Counted from the first letter of the stretch, positions 13,901 through 28,900 are shown. The stretch is 64,000 bases of DNA from Tachypleus tridentatus (GCF_004210375.1 NC_134830.1:10726001-10790000), one strand, 5' to 3'. The notes: generated by a model from the letters alone, not told the origin. Made by a program: numbers and translations.

Positions 13901-16900
13901 GATTCTCCTCCCTACCCCTACCATTTGGCTGGGTTTTGGAATGTAGTTGACTTGCCACCAGCATGATCCTTCTTTCAGTTCCCACATGGAGGTTAGTTTC
14001 TAGTGATAGGTTTTACATTGTAGTTCACTTGCCAGTTGTATGATCCTCATTCTACACCTGCATGAATGTTGGTTTCTGTCAGCTTGGGTTTTATATACAG
14101 TTGATTTGCTATGTACAATCTATTGTGTCCTAATCACTCTACTCTTAGGGGCACATCTTTTTTACCCTAACCCATGATAATACAGTCTATGAGAATGAGA
14201 TTCTGATATATTGGATAGGGACAGATCCCTCTCCAACCATTGCTCTCTTCCATTTGGTTGCTCTTTTCGTTTTCCATCTATGTCTGCATTGCATCTTTCC
14301 ACATTGGATTAATGTTACACCTGGTACAGAAGTGGTCTCCAGTATATGATCCTCTTATATGAGGATCTCTTTATTTTTAGGTGTTCTTTGAATGCTATTG
14401 AAAGAAGATTCTTTCATTCACTTGCATTGGTCCCCATTACCTATTCAGTGTGGATTCTGGCTATTTATATGAGTGGATGTAATGTACCGTATCAGAAGTA
14501 ATGGTTTTCCTTTACTTAAAATGTAGTTCCAATATTTTTTTTGCCAAAAGTTGTAGTTTTGTAGAATCAAACAGAGGGAGCTGCATGTGTCAGGAGAGTG
14601 TGATGCATGATTATCTGCGTGCAAGATGCATTTGAACCAGTTTATTGTAAGGTGTGGCTGCTCAAGGCTTGTGGCCTGCAAAAAACAATTTTACATGTAG
14701 ATGACAGCACAAAATGAGAGTAGCTGTTTATGTGAGTGAAAGTAAGTACACACTGGGAATTCGTTTTCAGTACAGGAATATTACTTCAGAATAAGATTGA
14801 ATTAAATTAATATAATTAAGTATTGAGAGTAAAGTTATAACACTGCAATATCCTTAATTATGAACCAATGAGGATGGAGAAATTTGCAAGTTACATATTG
14901 CCAATGGCTTTTATATGTAGGTGTAAAAAACTAATGCATGCAAGACTAATGCTTAGACAGCAAAGCCAATGTCAAAGAATAGTTATGTTGTCATTTTACT
15001 GTATTAATTTGTTTTTTAAGTTTCTAATTAGCATGTTAGGTAGGAAAATTATCTGTTTGCAGAGAACAACAAGGTATTCTTGATAGGAAAGTTATCTGTT
15101 TACAGAGAACAAGGTATTTTTGATAGGAAAGTTATCTGTTTACAGAGAACAACAAGGTATTCTTGCTTGCTGTAATCCTATTCCTCCTATGGTTCGACAA
15201 CATCTAAATGAACTTCACATGATCATTATGAAAGCAAGAGATCAACCAGTGGTGAAGGTAAGTTGTTGATATATCTTATGAAGTAGAATTTACAATAGTC
15301 ACTAGAAATAAACGTACCTAAACATTAAAGGTTATTTTTTTTTGTTATTTTCTGATAATTTACATCTAAACCTGAGGATTTTTTTGTAAGATAAAAACTT
15401 TTAACCTTATCATGATGAACATCCCGTACTTTGCATACCAGGAGGTTTTAGTGACTTACATTCAGAATTTATTTTATCTACTTTTTATGTTATACCAATC
15501 AGTATAGCATAAAATCATTGCTAGTAATCTATATTTTAATAGTATAGAGGTTTTCATTTTGTAAGACAATATTTGAAAAAAAATAGAATTTCCCCCCAAT
15601 TTGACATGTGACATATTTTCTGTAGACATCTTCTTCTTTTTATTTTATCCATTACCCCTCCTGTAAGCCTGAAGTAACCCTATTCACCATAAAATTATTC
15701 TTACTCAGACACCATAATTTTTATATCCTTCAACTTTATTTGGCAAGAAAGCTATCACATAGAAAACCAGACCCTCCTTGCTGTACCTACCTATCACATC
15801 CTGTGTTTCAGGATGTGTTAATAGTTCTCTCTTGTGTTTAATTTCATATTGTCTATAACAAATAGAAAGTCATTTTCATTTATAAAATAATGCACTATAT
15901 TATGTTGTTTTCTAAGTGGAAAGTTGTCAGTTTTGCTATTAGTAGTAACTTCATTCCCATGGAAAAGATAAGTAGTTTGGATTAATTGTAACAGCTCTTT
16001 TGTATAGTTAGAAAGCCAGAAAAAGTTTTAGAGTAACGAGGGATTATCTGTTGTGTTTTTTTCTTGTTATTATTCTGTGTTCTTTGGTGCATTATTTAAG
16101 TATATTTTGTAATGCATTACTGCCATCAGTACATAAAAATAGACTTAAGTGTCCTTGACAATCAACAGTAGGAAAAAGAGATGATTGGGTTAATAATTTA
16201 TTTCATGTTTATTCTTTATTATAAAAGTAACTAAAATGTACAAATAAGGATTTCTTAAAGTTCGTTTAGATTAGATAAAATAAATAGTAATACAATAAAA
16301 ATATTTCACCATGCATGCACATTAGCAGTTTATAGTAGCTGAGGGATAATGTAATGTGTGTGCTCTGAGTGATTTACAACTTCTAATGGTGTGGATAGTA
16401 ATTAGACATTGTTAAATGGGGAATAAAACTTAATTATAAATAGATGTAAACTGTTACTTAGGAAAAACAAATGTAGTGTCGTGTTACAAATTGAAGTTGT
16501 TGTAGGAAAAAAAGAAATGGGTAATTTAGATTTATTGAAGATAAAATACAGTTATATCTCTAAAACATAGTGTTATTATAAACAGTATAGCAAAATATCA
16601 GTTATGTCTCTTAAACTTAGTGTTATTATAAACAGTATAGCAAAATATCAGTTATGTCTCTAAAATTTAGTGTTATTATAAACAGTATAGCAAAATATCA
16701 GTTATGTCTCTAAAACTTAGTGTTATTATAAACAGTATAGCAAAATATCAGTTATATCTCTAAAACTTAGTGTTATTATAAACAGTATAGCAAAATATCA
16801 GTTATGTCTCTAAAACTTAGTGTTATTATAAACAGTATAGCAAAATATCAGTTATGTCTCTAAAACTTAGTGTTATTATAAACAGTATAGCAAAATATCA

Positions 16901-19900
16901 GTTATGTCTCTAAAACTTAGTGTTATTATAAACAGTATAGCAAAATATCAGTTATATCTCTACAACTTAGTGTTATTATAAACAGTATAGCAAAATATCA
17001 GTTATGTCTCTAAAACTTAGTGTTATTATAAACAGTATAGCAAAATATCAGTTATATCTCTAAAACTTAGTGTTATTATAAACAGTATAGCAAAATATCA
17101 GTTATGTCTCTTAAACTTAGTGTTATTATAAACAGTATAGCAAAATATCAGTTATGTCTCTAAAACTTAGTGTTATTATAAACAGTATAGCAAAATATCA
17201 GTTATATCTCTAAAACTTAGTGTTATTATAAACAGTATAGCAAAATATCAGTTATGTCTCTAAAACTTAGTGTTATTATAAACAGTATAGCAAAATATCA
17301 GTTATATCTCTAAAACTTAGTGTTATTATAAACAGTATAGCAAAATATCAGTTATGTCTCTTAAACTTAGTGTTATTATAAACAGTATAGCAAAATATCA
17401 GTTATATCTCTAAAACTTAGTGTTATTATAAACAGTATAGCAAAATATCAGTTATATCTCTAAAACTTAGTGTTATTATAAACAGTATAGCAAAATATCA
17501 GTTATGTCTCTAAAACTTAGTGTTATTATAAACAGTATAGCAAAATATCAGTTATGTCTCTAAAATTTGTGTTATTATAAACAGTATAGCAAAATATCAG
17601 TTATGTCTCTAAAACTTAGTGTTATTATAAACAGTATAGCAAAATATCAGTTATGTCTCTAAAACTTAGTGTTATTATAAACAGTATAGCAAAATATCAG
17701 TTATATCTCTACAACTTAGTGTTATTATAAACAGTATAGCAAAATATCAGTTATGTCTCTAAAACTTAGTGTTATTATAAACAGTATAGCAAAATATCAG
17801 TTATATCTCTAAAACTTAGTGTTATTATAAACAGTATAGCAAAATATCAGTTATGTCTCTTAAACTTAGTGTTATTATAAACAGTATAGCAAAATATCAG
17901 TTATGTCTCTAAAACTTAGTGTTATTATAAACAGTATAGCAAAATATCAGTTATATCTCTAAAACTTAGTGTTATTATAAACAGTATAGCAAAATATCAG
18001 TTATGTCTCTAAAACTTAGTGTTATTATAAACAGTATAGCAAAATATCAGTTATATCTCTAAAACTTAGTGTTATTATAAACAGTATAGCAAAATATCAG
18101 TTATGTCTCTTAAACTTAGTGTTATTATAAACAGTATAGCAAAATATCAGTTATATCTCTAAAACTTAGTGTTATTATAAACAGTATAGCAAAATATCAG
18201 TTATATCTCTAAAACTTAGTGTTATTATAAACAGTATAGCAAAATATCAGTTATGTCTCTAAAACTTAGTGTTATTATAAACAGTATAGCAAAATATCAG
18301 TTATGTCTCTAAAATTTGTGTTATTATAAACAGTATAGCAAAATATCAGTTATGTCTCTAAAACTTAGTGTTATTATAAACAGTATAGCAAAATATCAGT
18401 TATGTCTAAAACTTAGTGTTATTATAAACAGTATAGCAAAATATCAGTTATGTCTCTAAAACTTAGTGTTATTATAAACAGTATAGCAAAATATCAGTTA
18501 TGTCTCTAAAACTTAGTGTTATTATAAACAGTATAGCAAAATATCAGTTATGTCTCTAAAACTTAGTGTTATTATAAACAGTATAGCAAAATATCAGTTA
18601 TATCTCTAAAACTTAGTGTTATTATAAACAGTATAGCAAAATATCAGTTATGTCTCTAAAACATAGTGTTATTATAAACAGTATAGCAAAATATCAGTTA
18701 TGTCTCTAAAACTTAGTGTTATTATAAACAGTATAGCAAAATATCAGTTATATCTCTAAAACTTAGTGTTATTATAAACAGTATAGAAAATATCAGTTAT
18801 GTCTCTAAAACTTAGTGTTATTATAAACACTATAGTAAAATATCAGTTATATCTCTAAAACTTAGTGTTATTATAAACAGTATAGCAAAATATCAGTTAT
18901 ATCTCTAAAACTTAGTGTTATTATAAACAGTATAGCAAAATATCAGTTATATCTCTAAAACATAGTGTTATTATAAACAGTATAGCAAAATACAGTTATA
19001 TCTCTAAAACATAGTGTTATTATAAACAGTATAGCAAAATACAGTTATATCTAAAACTTAGTGTTATTATAAACAGTATAGCAAAATATCAGTTATATCT
19101 CTAAAACATAGTGTTATAAACAATATAGCAAAATACAGTTATATCTCTAAAACTTAGTTTTATTATAAACAGTATAGCAATATATCAGTTATATCTCTAA
19201 AACTTAGTGTTATTATAAACAGTATAGCAAAATACAGTTAATGTGTTCATGCTGCAAAAAAGCATGTTTCTTATTTTCTGCACTGTTCTGGACAATGGAT
19301 TTCAACATATACTGAAGAGTAGTGTGTAAGAGTTTTATGATCATCAGATTTGTCTAATTTTATCATGTCTTGATATTATAGAACCTTATATTAAAGACAG
19401 AAGTGAGGAATTGCAAATGTTAAATGGAAAAAGAATAATTTTAATGGAAAATGAAATAGACCCAGAAAGTTTACTTATTATGACAAAAGAAAAAAACTCC
19501 ATGTGGAACACGTGGCACAAAGTATAACAAAATATTATTGCTGTATTTTGTTTCTTTATTGTCAAGTAATGTATAAATTCATATGCTATGAATTAGTTAA
19601 TTTGTTAATTTAATACACAGCAACAATGGATAGTAGCTATGTGGGCTTCGTATCTGTGAAGGCTAATAAAGTGTACAGACTTGATGAGAAGCCATCATAT
19701 CTGAGCAACATAGCTGTGTGTATTAAGTAAGAGCAAAAAAACCCCACTAAGTTATCCAAATGAAACATAAAATAGAAATTTTTGAAAAAAATTATGAAAC
19801 TTTGCAGCTTTATCACTTTTATGATTTTCATTATGCAGACATGTGTTTACGATAAATGCTCATGCATTAGCTACTGTTCCTTTTTTGACATTTGCTGTTA

Positions 19901-22900
19901 ACTTCTATTATTTTTATAAATTAAATTTCATAAACATTGATGAGTAAGATACAGTGGGATATAATAGAATTGCAAAATAATTTTGTTTTGATCTTAATAG
20001 CAAAGATAGTTCCTGGACATGTTTTCAGGAAGTTGTTGGAAACAAAAATTATATTCAGATGCACAGTTTTGAAGTTATTGATTCAAAAATTTCTCATCCA
20101 TGCTGTTTAAAACCTCTGTAACCAAAGGTAATTTAGATCTTTTATTAATTTCAGATACATGACTCATTATGACACTGTAAAATCATGAGTTGGTCAAATT
20201 TATTATGCTGTTAATCCCAAATTGTTTTAAATCATAAGAACAGCATGTGGAGTTAGAGTGCTTCTACAGCACCATCAACCAACTCCAAGAACTTACTGCT
20301 GAAGTATTCATACTGGGACAACAGCCTTCATGTTACATGATACTTTACATAGACCTAAACTTGTTTCACATGCATGAAAATGATTCCAACCCAATAGATC
20401 TTCTTCACAGAAGCTCTGATAGAAGAGACAAGCAGTGATCCTTTTCAAAATCATATGCAACAGTTGATGATGGATCACAGCTTTAGGTTAGACACAGCAC
20501 AACAATATCTTGCAAAGAACAGTGGATTCCTTCAAAGTTTGCCACTCTGCACTAGAATTTAAAACTCCTATCTTCACTGTCTAACCAAGGTGTAACTGAA
20601 AAGCATCTTACCGTTATGGTTGGAAATATACATGAAATAAAGTCTCTTGGTGTTACATTGTACCAACTTAGCTCAGGTTGAATATCTGATAAATTCATTA
20701 CTGAACTGCTGAATTTATGGCACTGCACAAACTGTATTGTCAACTTTCCATTTGATACAGTAGCATCTAATATTGTTCATGTTACTGCATCACATGATAA
20801 TCCAAAAGTACATTAGCTTGGCACTCTCATGCATATGCTGTCAAGATTATTTTGGTGAATTTATCCTCCCTTGTTCAATGGCATACAAATTGAAGTTTCC
20901 AAATTACCAGAAGCTAGACTCTTCTTTTGGTTTTGCAAGAACTTTGAACTGCTACCACATGGTAGTAATTAGCCACTTTCACTATTCAACCCAGCTACAT
21001 TTAGCAGAGATTTATGCAGTTTGGTTGAAGATATCAGAACCACATTTTCAAAGTCACTCAGACTGAATTCAAACTACAAAGAGAAAATTATTAGGAGTTT
21101 AGTGAGCTATGTACAATGTTCTAGGACAAGAAGTTGATGGACAAACACTTGCATTCAAACAACCAGGTGCACTTTATGAGGCTGGATAGAGAGCAAAGCC
21201 ACTATATTTTCTTGAAACCTGCATGTTTGAGTAGCAACTTCAACAAATGTATCATGGCACAATCACCACTAGAGACCAAATCTCAAAGACCAGGAATTTT
21301 ATAACTTTGCCACCATATCTATAGCCCCAGGTGGATGACCTGCAGTTTTGCTGCTGATGCTTCTTGACATGATTTGAAGCTGTACTACTACCTGCTGATG
21401 TATGAGGCTGTGAACCTAGTGGTTTCAAGGAGAACAGAAGAGCAATTCCTGATATCTCTAAAGAATTTGTGGTACTGATGGCAGAGATAGTATCTCTTGC
21501 ACTCTTCACCAACAAAGTTCCAATTAGAAATACAACATGCTCTTGCCAGTAGCCTTTAGGCACTTAAGGTAGAAATGGAATAACTTATATCAAAAGCGTG
21601 CTTTAGAATAGGATCTTGCATGCCCAAGTTTCAAAATCCTATCACACTGTCAACAACCCTTGCCGATTTGGTTGGGCCTGACACCTGGTACACATTTCAT
21701 GTCCTACACCTCAACCATGTGTTTTTAATAGAAAATATTGAAGATTCGTCCCAATTTTTGCCATATCAAGCATCAGAAACCAACCTTCAGGCTCTCATCA
21801 TCAACAGTTGTGCTTAATGGGAAGTGAAATACAGCTCAGATTTTTTAGTATCAGCCAAGAGTTAAGAACATTGTGCTCCAAGTGGTTGAACATAACTGAA
21901 AGTAAAAGCCATGTCTGTGCAGGCAGATATTAAGTTTTATTTCATTAAAAAGCGATTTATAATGATTCACTTAGTTTCAAAAATGTTATTGTTAATTTAC
22001 CTCTTTATTTTGAATAATATACTTCATGTAAGAGTTTCAGTTCTTTCAGTTTTGGGTATTATTTTATATGATGCACATAATTTTCACAATTCAAAACATT
22101 CAGTTTCTTAGTGTGCCACGTAGATGATGTCAAAACATTCAGTTTCTTAGTGTAGATGATGTCAAAACATTCAGTTTCTTAGTGTAGATGATGTCAAAAC
22201 TTTCACAAAATCTGCAGTTACTTTTTTTTATTATTATTACTTAAAACATGGAACAAGTTTACACTAGAAGCAGAAGAAACCCAGACACTGCGGAAAATCA
22301 TAAGGTAGGTGATATACCCTAGTGTGAATGAAGTAAGATCTACCAGAATGAATTTCTCTCCTCCAGTTGAGATCCCTCATCTTACCATGATATGGATGTC
22401 AGTTCTCCGACAGTTGGTTTTGGATTCAAGTTGGACCAGCTAACACAAGTCCTTGAGCATGTCTTGGTATGGAGCCCTCAACCTACTGTGGACATGATAT
22501 ATTAGTTGGTATGGCCTACCCCTAGTACATCTCTACTGACAAACAGGCTTGGGACTCTAGTATAGCAAAGAGCTATACTGGCTGGAAAGTACTCTTGTTA
22601 GCTGCAATACCACCAGCATATCATTTGTTGGTTGTGGCTCATAAGTTCTGTTAGTGCATGAAACTGAACCAGGAACCAGAAGTCCATTTGTTTTTGCATT
22701 TGAGTGAACCATTATATAAGCACTCTTTTACCTAATATCACTCAGTTCTCTAGTGGCTGGTGTTGTTTGAGAGTTTGTGCACATGTACAGTGTGTAGATA
22801 GATTGAACAGAACATTTTATCTTTTTGTCTCATAGGCTTGAGGTAAACACTGTAGGGGCCCTCTTTCTTCTGTGGAATGGAGATAAATATCCAGTGCTGC

Positions 22901-25900
22901 CTGGTTTTGGACTGGAGTTGACCCACTGAGTAAGATCTAGTGCATCCTAGCCATTCTATGCCATGGGATACATCCATTAGGTTTTCCCAAACATTTCTCA
23001 TCTTTGGTTAGGAACCCTCCCTCCTACCATTATCTGGATGTTGGTTTCTGGGTATTTGATTTTGGTGTTGAACTTGACTAACCAACATATATGTAGTATT
23101 GAATGTGCTAGAACTATTTCTTTCCAAATTCTTTGACAAGTACTTTCTTGTTAGGAAAGAATACGCCTGGTTATAGATGTGGTGTGGTCTCACATGTGTG
23201 TGTTCCTCCTTCAAGAGAAGTCACACTGCATGGACCTTATTCATGTACTATCCAAAAAGTGCTTATGTGCTTATGTAGTTAACTTTTGCACCTATTCTTC
23301 CACCTCTTCAATCTGGGATTCTAGCTATTATTGTTGGAGGATGCAAAATGCTTAAAATACATTTTTTTTTAACATTGTTGTTGATGTGATTTTGGGTCTT
23401 TTCACATATAATTAATTTTTAGTGTTTTGTTTATATTTCTTGTCATTACTCACTTGCTATTAATCTCAACATAGTGGTGTCCCAGAATCAGGTTACAAAG
23501 TCTGATAAATATACACAATCCTTTGGCAAAATGTTTGTTTACCCTGTAATATCTCAAGCCTTGAGAACTGATGCAAAGAATAATAAATATTTTTTAAAAA
23601 ATTAAGTATTTCAATTTTGTATTTTAAACATAACTAATACATAATTAACTAAAATATAATAGTAAGACCAAAATACAATTTGAACTATATCTCACCATAA
23701 GTATTATAGTTAATCAAATAGCCAACATTACTGCAGTTAGGTACTCTGTAATGACAAGTACATGCCAATTTCAAAATCTGTTGTATATTTTGTAGCCTCT
23801 TTGAAATATTGTGTGGGATAATAATATTTTTTTTCTGTATTAAAGCCAGAACATGTTGAGGTACTCCTGAAGTCTCCTGATGAGAAACATATTGATACTA
23901 ATAATGTCCTATACTGCCCACATGACATGCTACTTCACCTTGAAGAAGATCATACACCTGCCTTGTTTGGTGAGTAGATACAGTACATTAATATTTAAAA
24001 TGCTGTTTACACTGAAAGATGTACAGAATCCTCATTCAGCTTGAATCAAAAGAATATTTTTCACTTGTTAGAGTTAAATCTGATGGTGTATAACATAAAC
24101 ACAATGTTCAGTTTCATCCGTGTGTTGAAATAAATGCACATTTTTTGAAAATCAACTCTTTCAGCTTTGTATAAAAGTTTGTAATCGTTTTTGCAACAAA
24201 AACAAACTTTTTGAAATTACTGACTTAAGTAGTTGTTAAAATATATCAGATAAACAGTTGTACCAGAGTTCATTATATTGATGTTACATAAAAATGTATC
24301 TCAGAATTGCTGGTGTGGGTATTAACACTTTTATTGATAAGGAGAGAGTAACATTTCGACCTTCCTAGATCATCTTCAGGTTAAGGTTGAAACATTGTTC
24401 TCTCCTTGTCAGTAAAAGTGTTAATACCCATACCAGCAATTCTGAGATGCATTTTTATTTCAAGTGGGTTTCTCGTCATCAAGAATGATATCGTATAACT
24501 TTTTTATTTTTCAAGATGACTTAGGAACAGAAGATGGGTCACTTAATACATATCTTCTAGATGATGAGGCACCAGAAAATAGGTGTTTCAAATCACCATC
24601 TAAATTTTCTCCAGCAACTAGAAAACATACAACTTCTATTACATTGTTTAATTGGATTTCAGAGGTAAGATTAAGTTGCATTATGCCATTCAAATGTATG
24701 ATTAAAAATTTGTGGTGTTGTGAATGATAGAAAATATATTACAATTACACAGACATTTGTTTTAATTATTATTATTTTTAATTAAGCTTCTTCAGGATAC
24801 ACATATAGTCAAAATAGAGCATATATTATATATCATCTTCTCTGTGACTTTCTGTAAAATCTTGTTGAACTACTTGTTGGAGTTTTTAAACATTAGTCCT
24901 TTTTGTGTAGATTTATTAATTGTACTTTAATCAGAAAATTTCTGCTATATCACACTACAAGCTGAAATACTCTTCAACTAATGGGGAAAGTAATAATTTA
25001 AAATAAAATTTGTAACAAAGTTTAATCATAGACAACATTTGCAGTTGGCTTTCCATCTACCAACAGTTAAAGATTTCGAGGTCATCTCATTCTTGAGAAC
25101 CCTACATCTCGCTGATCTTGAGGAAAACAGGGGTTTTTGAGAAAGAATCCAGCAACTTTCATTCATTAACCTTGGGTTCCTTAAGAATATTCAACATTGT
25201 ATAAAGTGTCAACTTGCAAATATTGTTTGAAATTTACTCTAGGCAGGGAAATAATCAACCAACATGGTTTACAAAATAGAAACAGGGTTAATTTTATTCA
25301 TTTTTTATGAGTAATTCATAATAAGTTTATTAAATGTTTCTTATCAGTTACTTTGAATTAACAGGAAGCTTGTGCTTTAAGCTTATTTAATTTAAAGAAA
25401 TTATTTTACATAAAAGAAAGTTTGATATGGTGGTTAAACAACATCAACCATATATTTATATCACATAAAGATTGATATGGTGGTTCAACATCATCAACCA
25501 AGTATTTATATCACGTGTAAAGTACAGTGGATGCAAAATTTTTTATTCTTATCTTAGGCCTAACATTAGTTAGTCTTTGTTAAGTATGGTCTATATTTGA
25601 TGAAGAAATAAATTAACACTGTATAACTTATGAATGTTTTTTGCTTTAGTTTAGTCAGGACTAAACTTTATTGAACCTAATACTATCAGTAAATAAACTT
25701 AACCTTATTGTATTACCTAATGTTAGATCTTTTTAAAATGGCTGATAAACTTTGAATGTGTTGTTGTACATACATCTACTAAAGTATATATGCATGTGTT
25801 TTTGTTTAAATTTGATAAAATGAAGTGCTTGCTTATGTGCATGTAACTAGTAAGTGTATTTTTGGAACAGACAGAAATTGAGTAACACTGTAATAGATAT

Positions 25901-28900
25901 TAATTTTGCAATAACTGTTACCCTCGTGTGTTACAAAATGTTTTTGTTATGCTCCCAGTATTAGAGGTCACACCTTGGCCTTATGCCTTCATCGGCATCA
26001 TACAGTTTTTGCACAGTGGTGCAGTTATACCTGTACAGTATTTCAGTCAGTATTATTTAAATTAAAAAAGGTAAAACTTTCAGTAAGCTTACTTGCTTTT
26101 CTTTTACAGTAACCCTGAACTTTCTATAGCTGAGTAATTTAAAAATCAAAATGAAAGCTTTTCTTTTACAGTAACCCTGAACTTTCTGTAGCTGAGTAAT
26201 TTAAAAATCAAAATGAAAGCTTTTCTTTTACAGTAACACTGAACTTTCTATAGCTGAGTAATTTAAAAATCAAAATGAAAGCTTTTCTTTTACAGTAACA
26301 CTGAACTTTCTATAGCTGAGTAATTTAAAAATCAAAATGAAAGCTTTTCTTTTACAGTAACACTGAACTTTCTGTAGCTGAGTAATTTAAAAATCAAATG
26401 AAACTTGGATATAAAAAACTGTGAAAGTTTATAGAAGAACAACGTCATAAACTTTCTGTAATAAAAACATTAAAATTTAATTTATTATTTGAAGAATTTG
26501 TTTATAAAATTACTTGTAAGTTTTCCTAGTTTGATCAACTACTTCTCTGTTTGAATGCAGGAAGACTCTGACTTGAAAAGCACATCTAGAAAGAAAGAAG
26601 GAAAGACGTACAGTATTGGAGGAATAAACACCCTAATAACACCATATGAACGGGTGGGTTTACATGACTTAGCTAAACTAGACAGTGATTTTTTATAATT
26701 TCGTAGGTAACTAAAGTTTAAGTAACTGGAATTTAAAAATCTGACTTATTTTTATTGATAGATAAATCAGTTTTGTATATAATATATATATATTATTAAT
26801 ATATTTTGTAAAAATGAATCGCATTATAATGATAGATATACAAAACAAACATCCTTTAACTAATATTTCATGTAAAACAATTGTGTCTGTCATCATATTG
26901 GGGATATTTTATAGTTGCACAAACTACATATAAATAAAAAGTATAATAACAGTCTTGCAAAAATACAAACACTGAACTTACTGACGTTTGTCAGTTTCTA
27001 ATTGTATGTGAGTAGATTCTGTAATGAATGTACATTTATTTTAATACCTACATGTGTTTCAATGTGACATATATTGTTGGATGTGTGTTGCACAAGTCCC
27101 TCCAATGTACATTTATTTTAATACCTACATGTGTTTCAATGTGACATATATTGTTGGATGTGTGTTGCACAAGTCCCTCCAATGTACATTTATTTTAATA
27201 CCTACATGTGTTTCAATGTGACATATATTGTTGGATGTGTGTTGCACAAGTCCCTCCAATGTACATTTATTTTAATACCTACATGTGTTTCAATGTGACA
27301 TATATTGTTGGATGTGTATTGCACAAGTCCCTCCTTTTCTCTAAACTTGTAGAAGATTCTTGAGAGTAAAAATCAGCAATATGTGGTTTACATGTTTTTG
27401 AATATTGTTGAACATTCAAGAATCTTGCGTGGTTGGTATATAAAACTAATGCAGTTATTAGTATTATTGGTCAGCTACATCTAGTATACTATAAGCCTCT
27501 GAAGCTGTAATTGTAATTAACACTTATTAATTGGAAAACTACAGAATTTGATCAGGAACGTTTGTAGATTTTGAATGTTACAAACCATTCAACTTCAGGA
27601 AATTAACTTGTGGTATTAGTATTTCTACAAGAACATTAAATATCTTCATGAGTAAAATGTTGGTAACATGGGGCCAACCAACCAACCTTGCTAGTTTAAG
27701 CTTAGAATTAATTTGTTAGTTATGGACCTGGACTGTCAGTAAAATACTCAGTTCTAGACCAAATATAAGTCTCAGTATTGTTTACATGTTTGTAAAACTG
27801 TTGTGTAGAAATCATTATCTGTGATAACTGTTTTTAATAACTGTTATTATAATTTGTATTGTTTTTTGTACATGATAATATATATATGTTAAGAAAGAAG
27901 ATAGTCTGTATCAATCTTATTGGTAAATATCATAAATGTAATACATATCAATATTTAATTAACTTCTAAATTAAAATTTATGGCTGTTTGAGCTTGTGAT
28001 ACATAACGTATGTAACATAATAAATTGGAGACTTTTGTGAGATAAAGTGTAATATGAAACAAACCAAACTGTTTCATAAATATTCATATAAAATCATACC
28101 ATCAGTTTCTAAGATGAGAGAATTCGCTTGGTTGTACATGTTTTCAAATTGATTTTTTTATGCTATTATTAAAGAATAGATCACAGCTCTATGTTGTCAC
28201 ATCAAATTCTTAATTTTATTTTTGGTGGAAAGAAAACAAATCTGTAATATCATAATCTCTAAGGGCCACATTTACAAATCTGTAATATCATAATCTCTAA
28301 GGACCACATTTACAAATCTGTAATATCATAATCTCTAAGGGCCACATTTACAAATCTGTAATATCATAATCTCCAAGGACCACATTTACAAATCTGTAAT
28401 ATCATAATCTCTAAGGACCACATTTACAAATCTGTAATATAATCTCCAAGGGCCACATTTACAAATCTGTAATATAATCTCTAAGGGCCACATTTACAAA
28501 TCTGTAATATCATAATCTCTAAGGGCCACATCTACAAATCTGTAATATCATAATCTCCAAGGGCCACATTTACAAATCTGTAATATCATAATCTCCAAGG
28601 ACCACATTTACAAATCTGTAATATCATAGTCTCTAAGGACCACATTTACAAATCTATAATATCATAATCTCTAAGGACCACATTTACAAATCTGTAATAT
28701 CATAATCTCCAAGGGCCACATTTACAAATCTGTAATATCATAATCTCCAAGGGCCACATTTACAAATCTGTAATATCATAATCTCTAAGGACCACATTTA
28801 CAAATCTGTAATATAATCTCCAAGGGCCACATTTACAAATCTGTAATATAATCTCTAAGGACCACATTTACAAATCTGTAATATCATAATCTCTAAGGGC

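Noticed and set aside
16543-19240. CRISPR-like regular array
   Set aside because: Units are contiguous with no unique spacers; it is a eukaryotic satellite. The same applies to the arrays at 28.2, 48.8, 49.4 and 53.1 kb.
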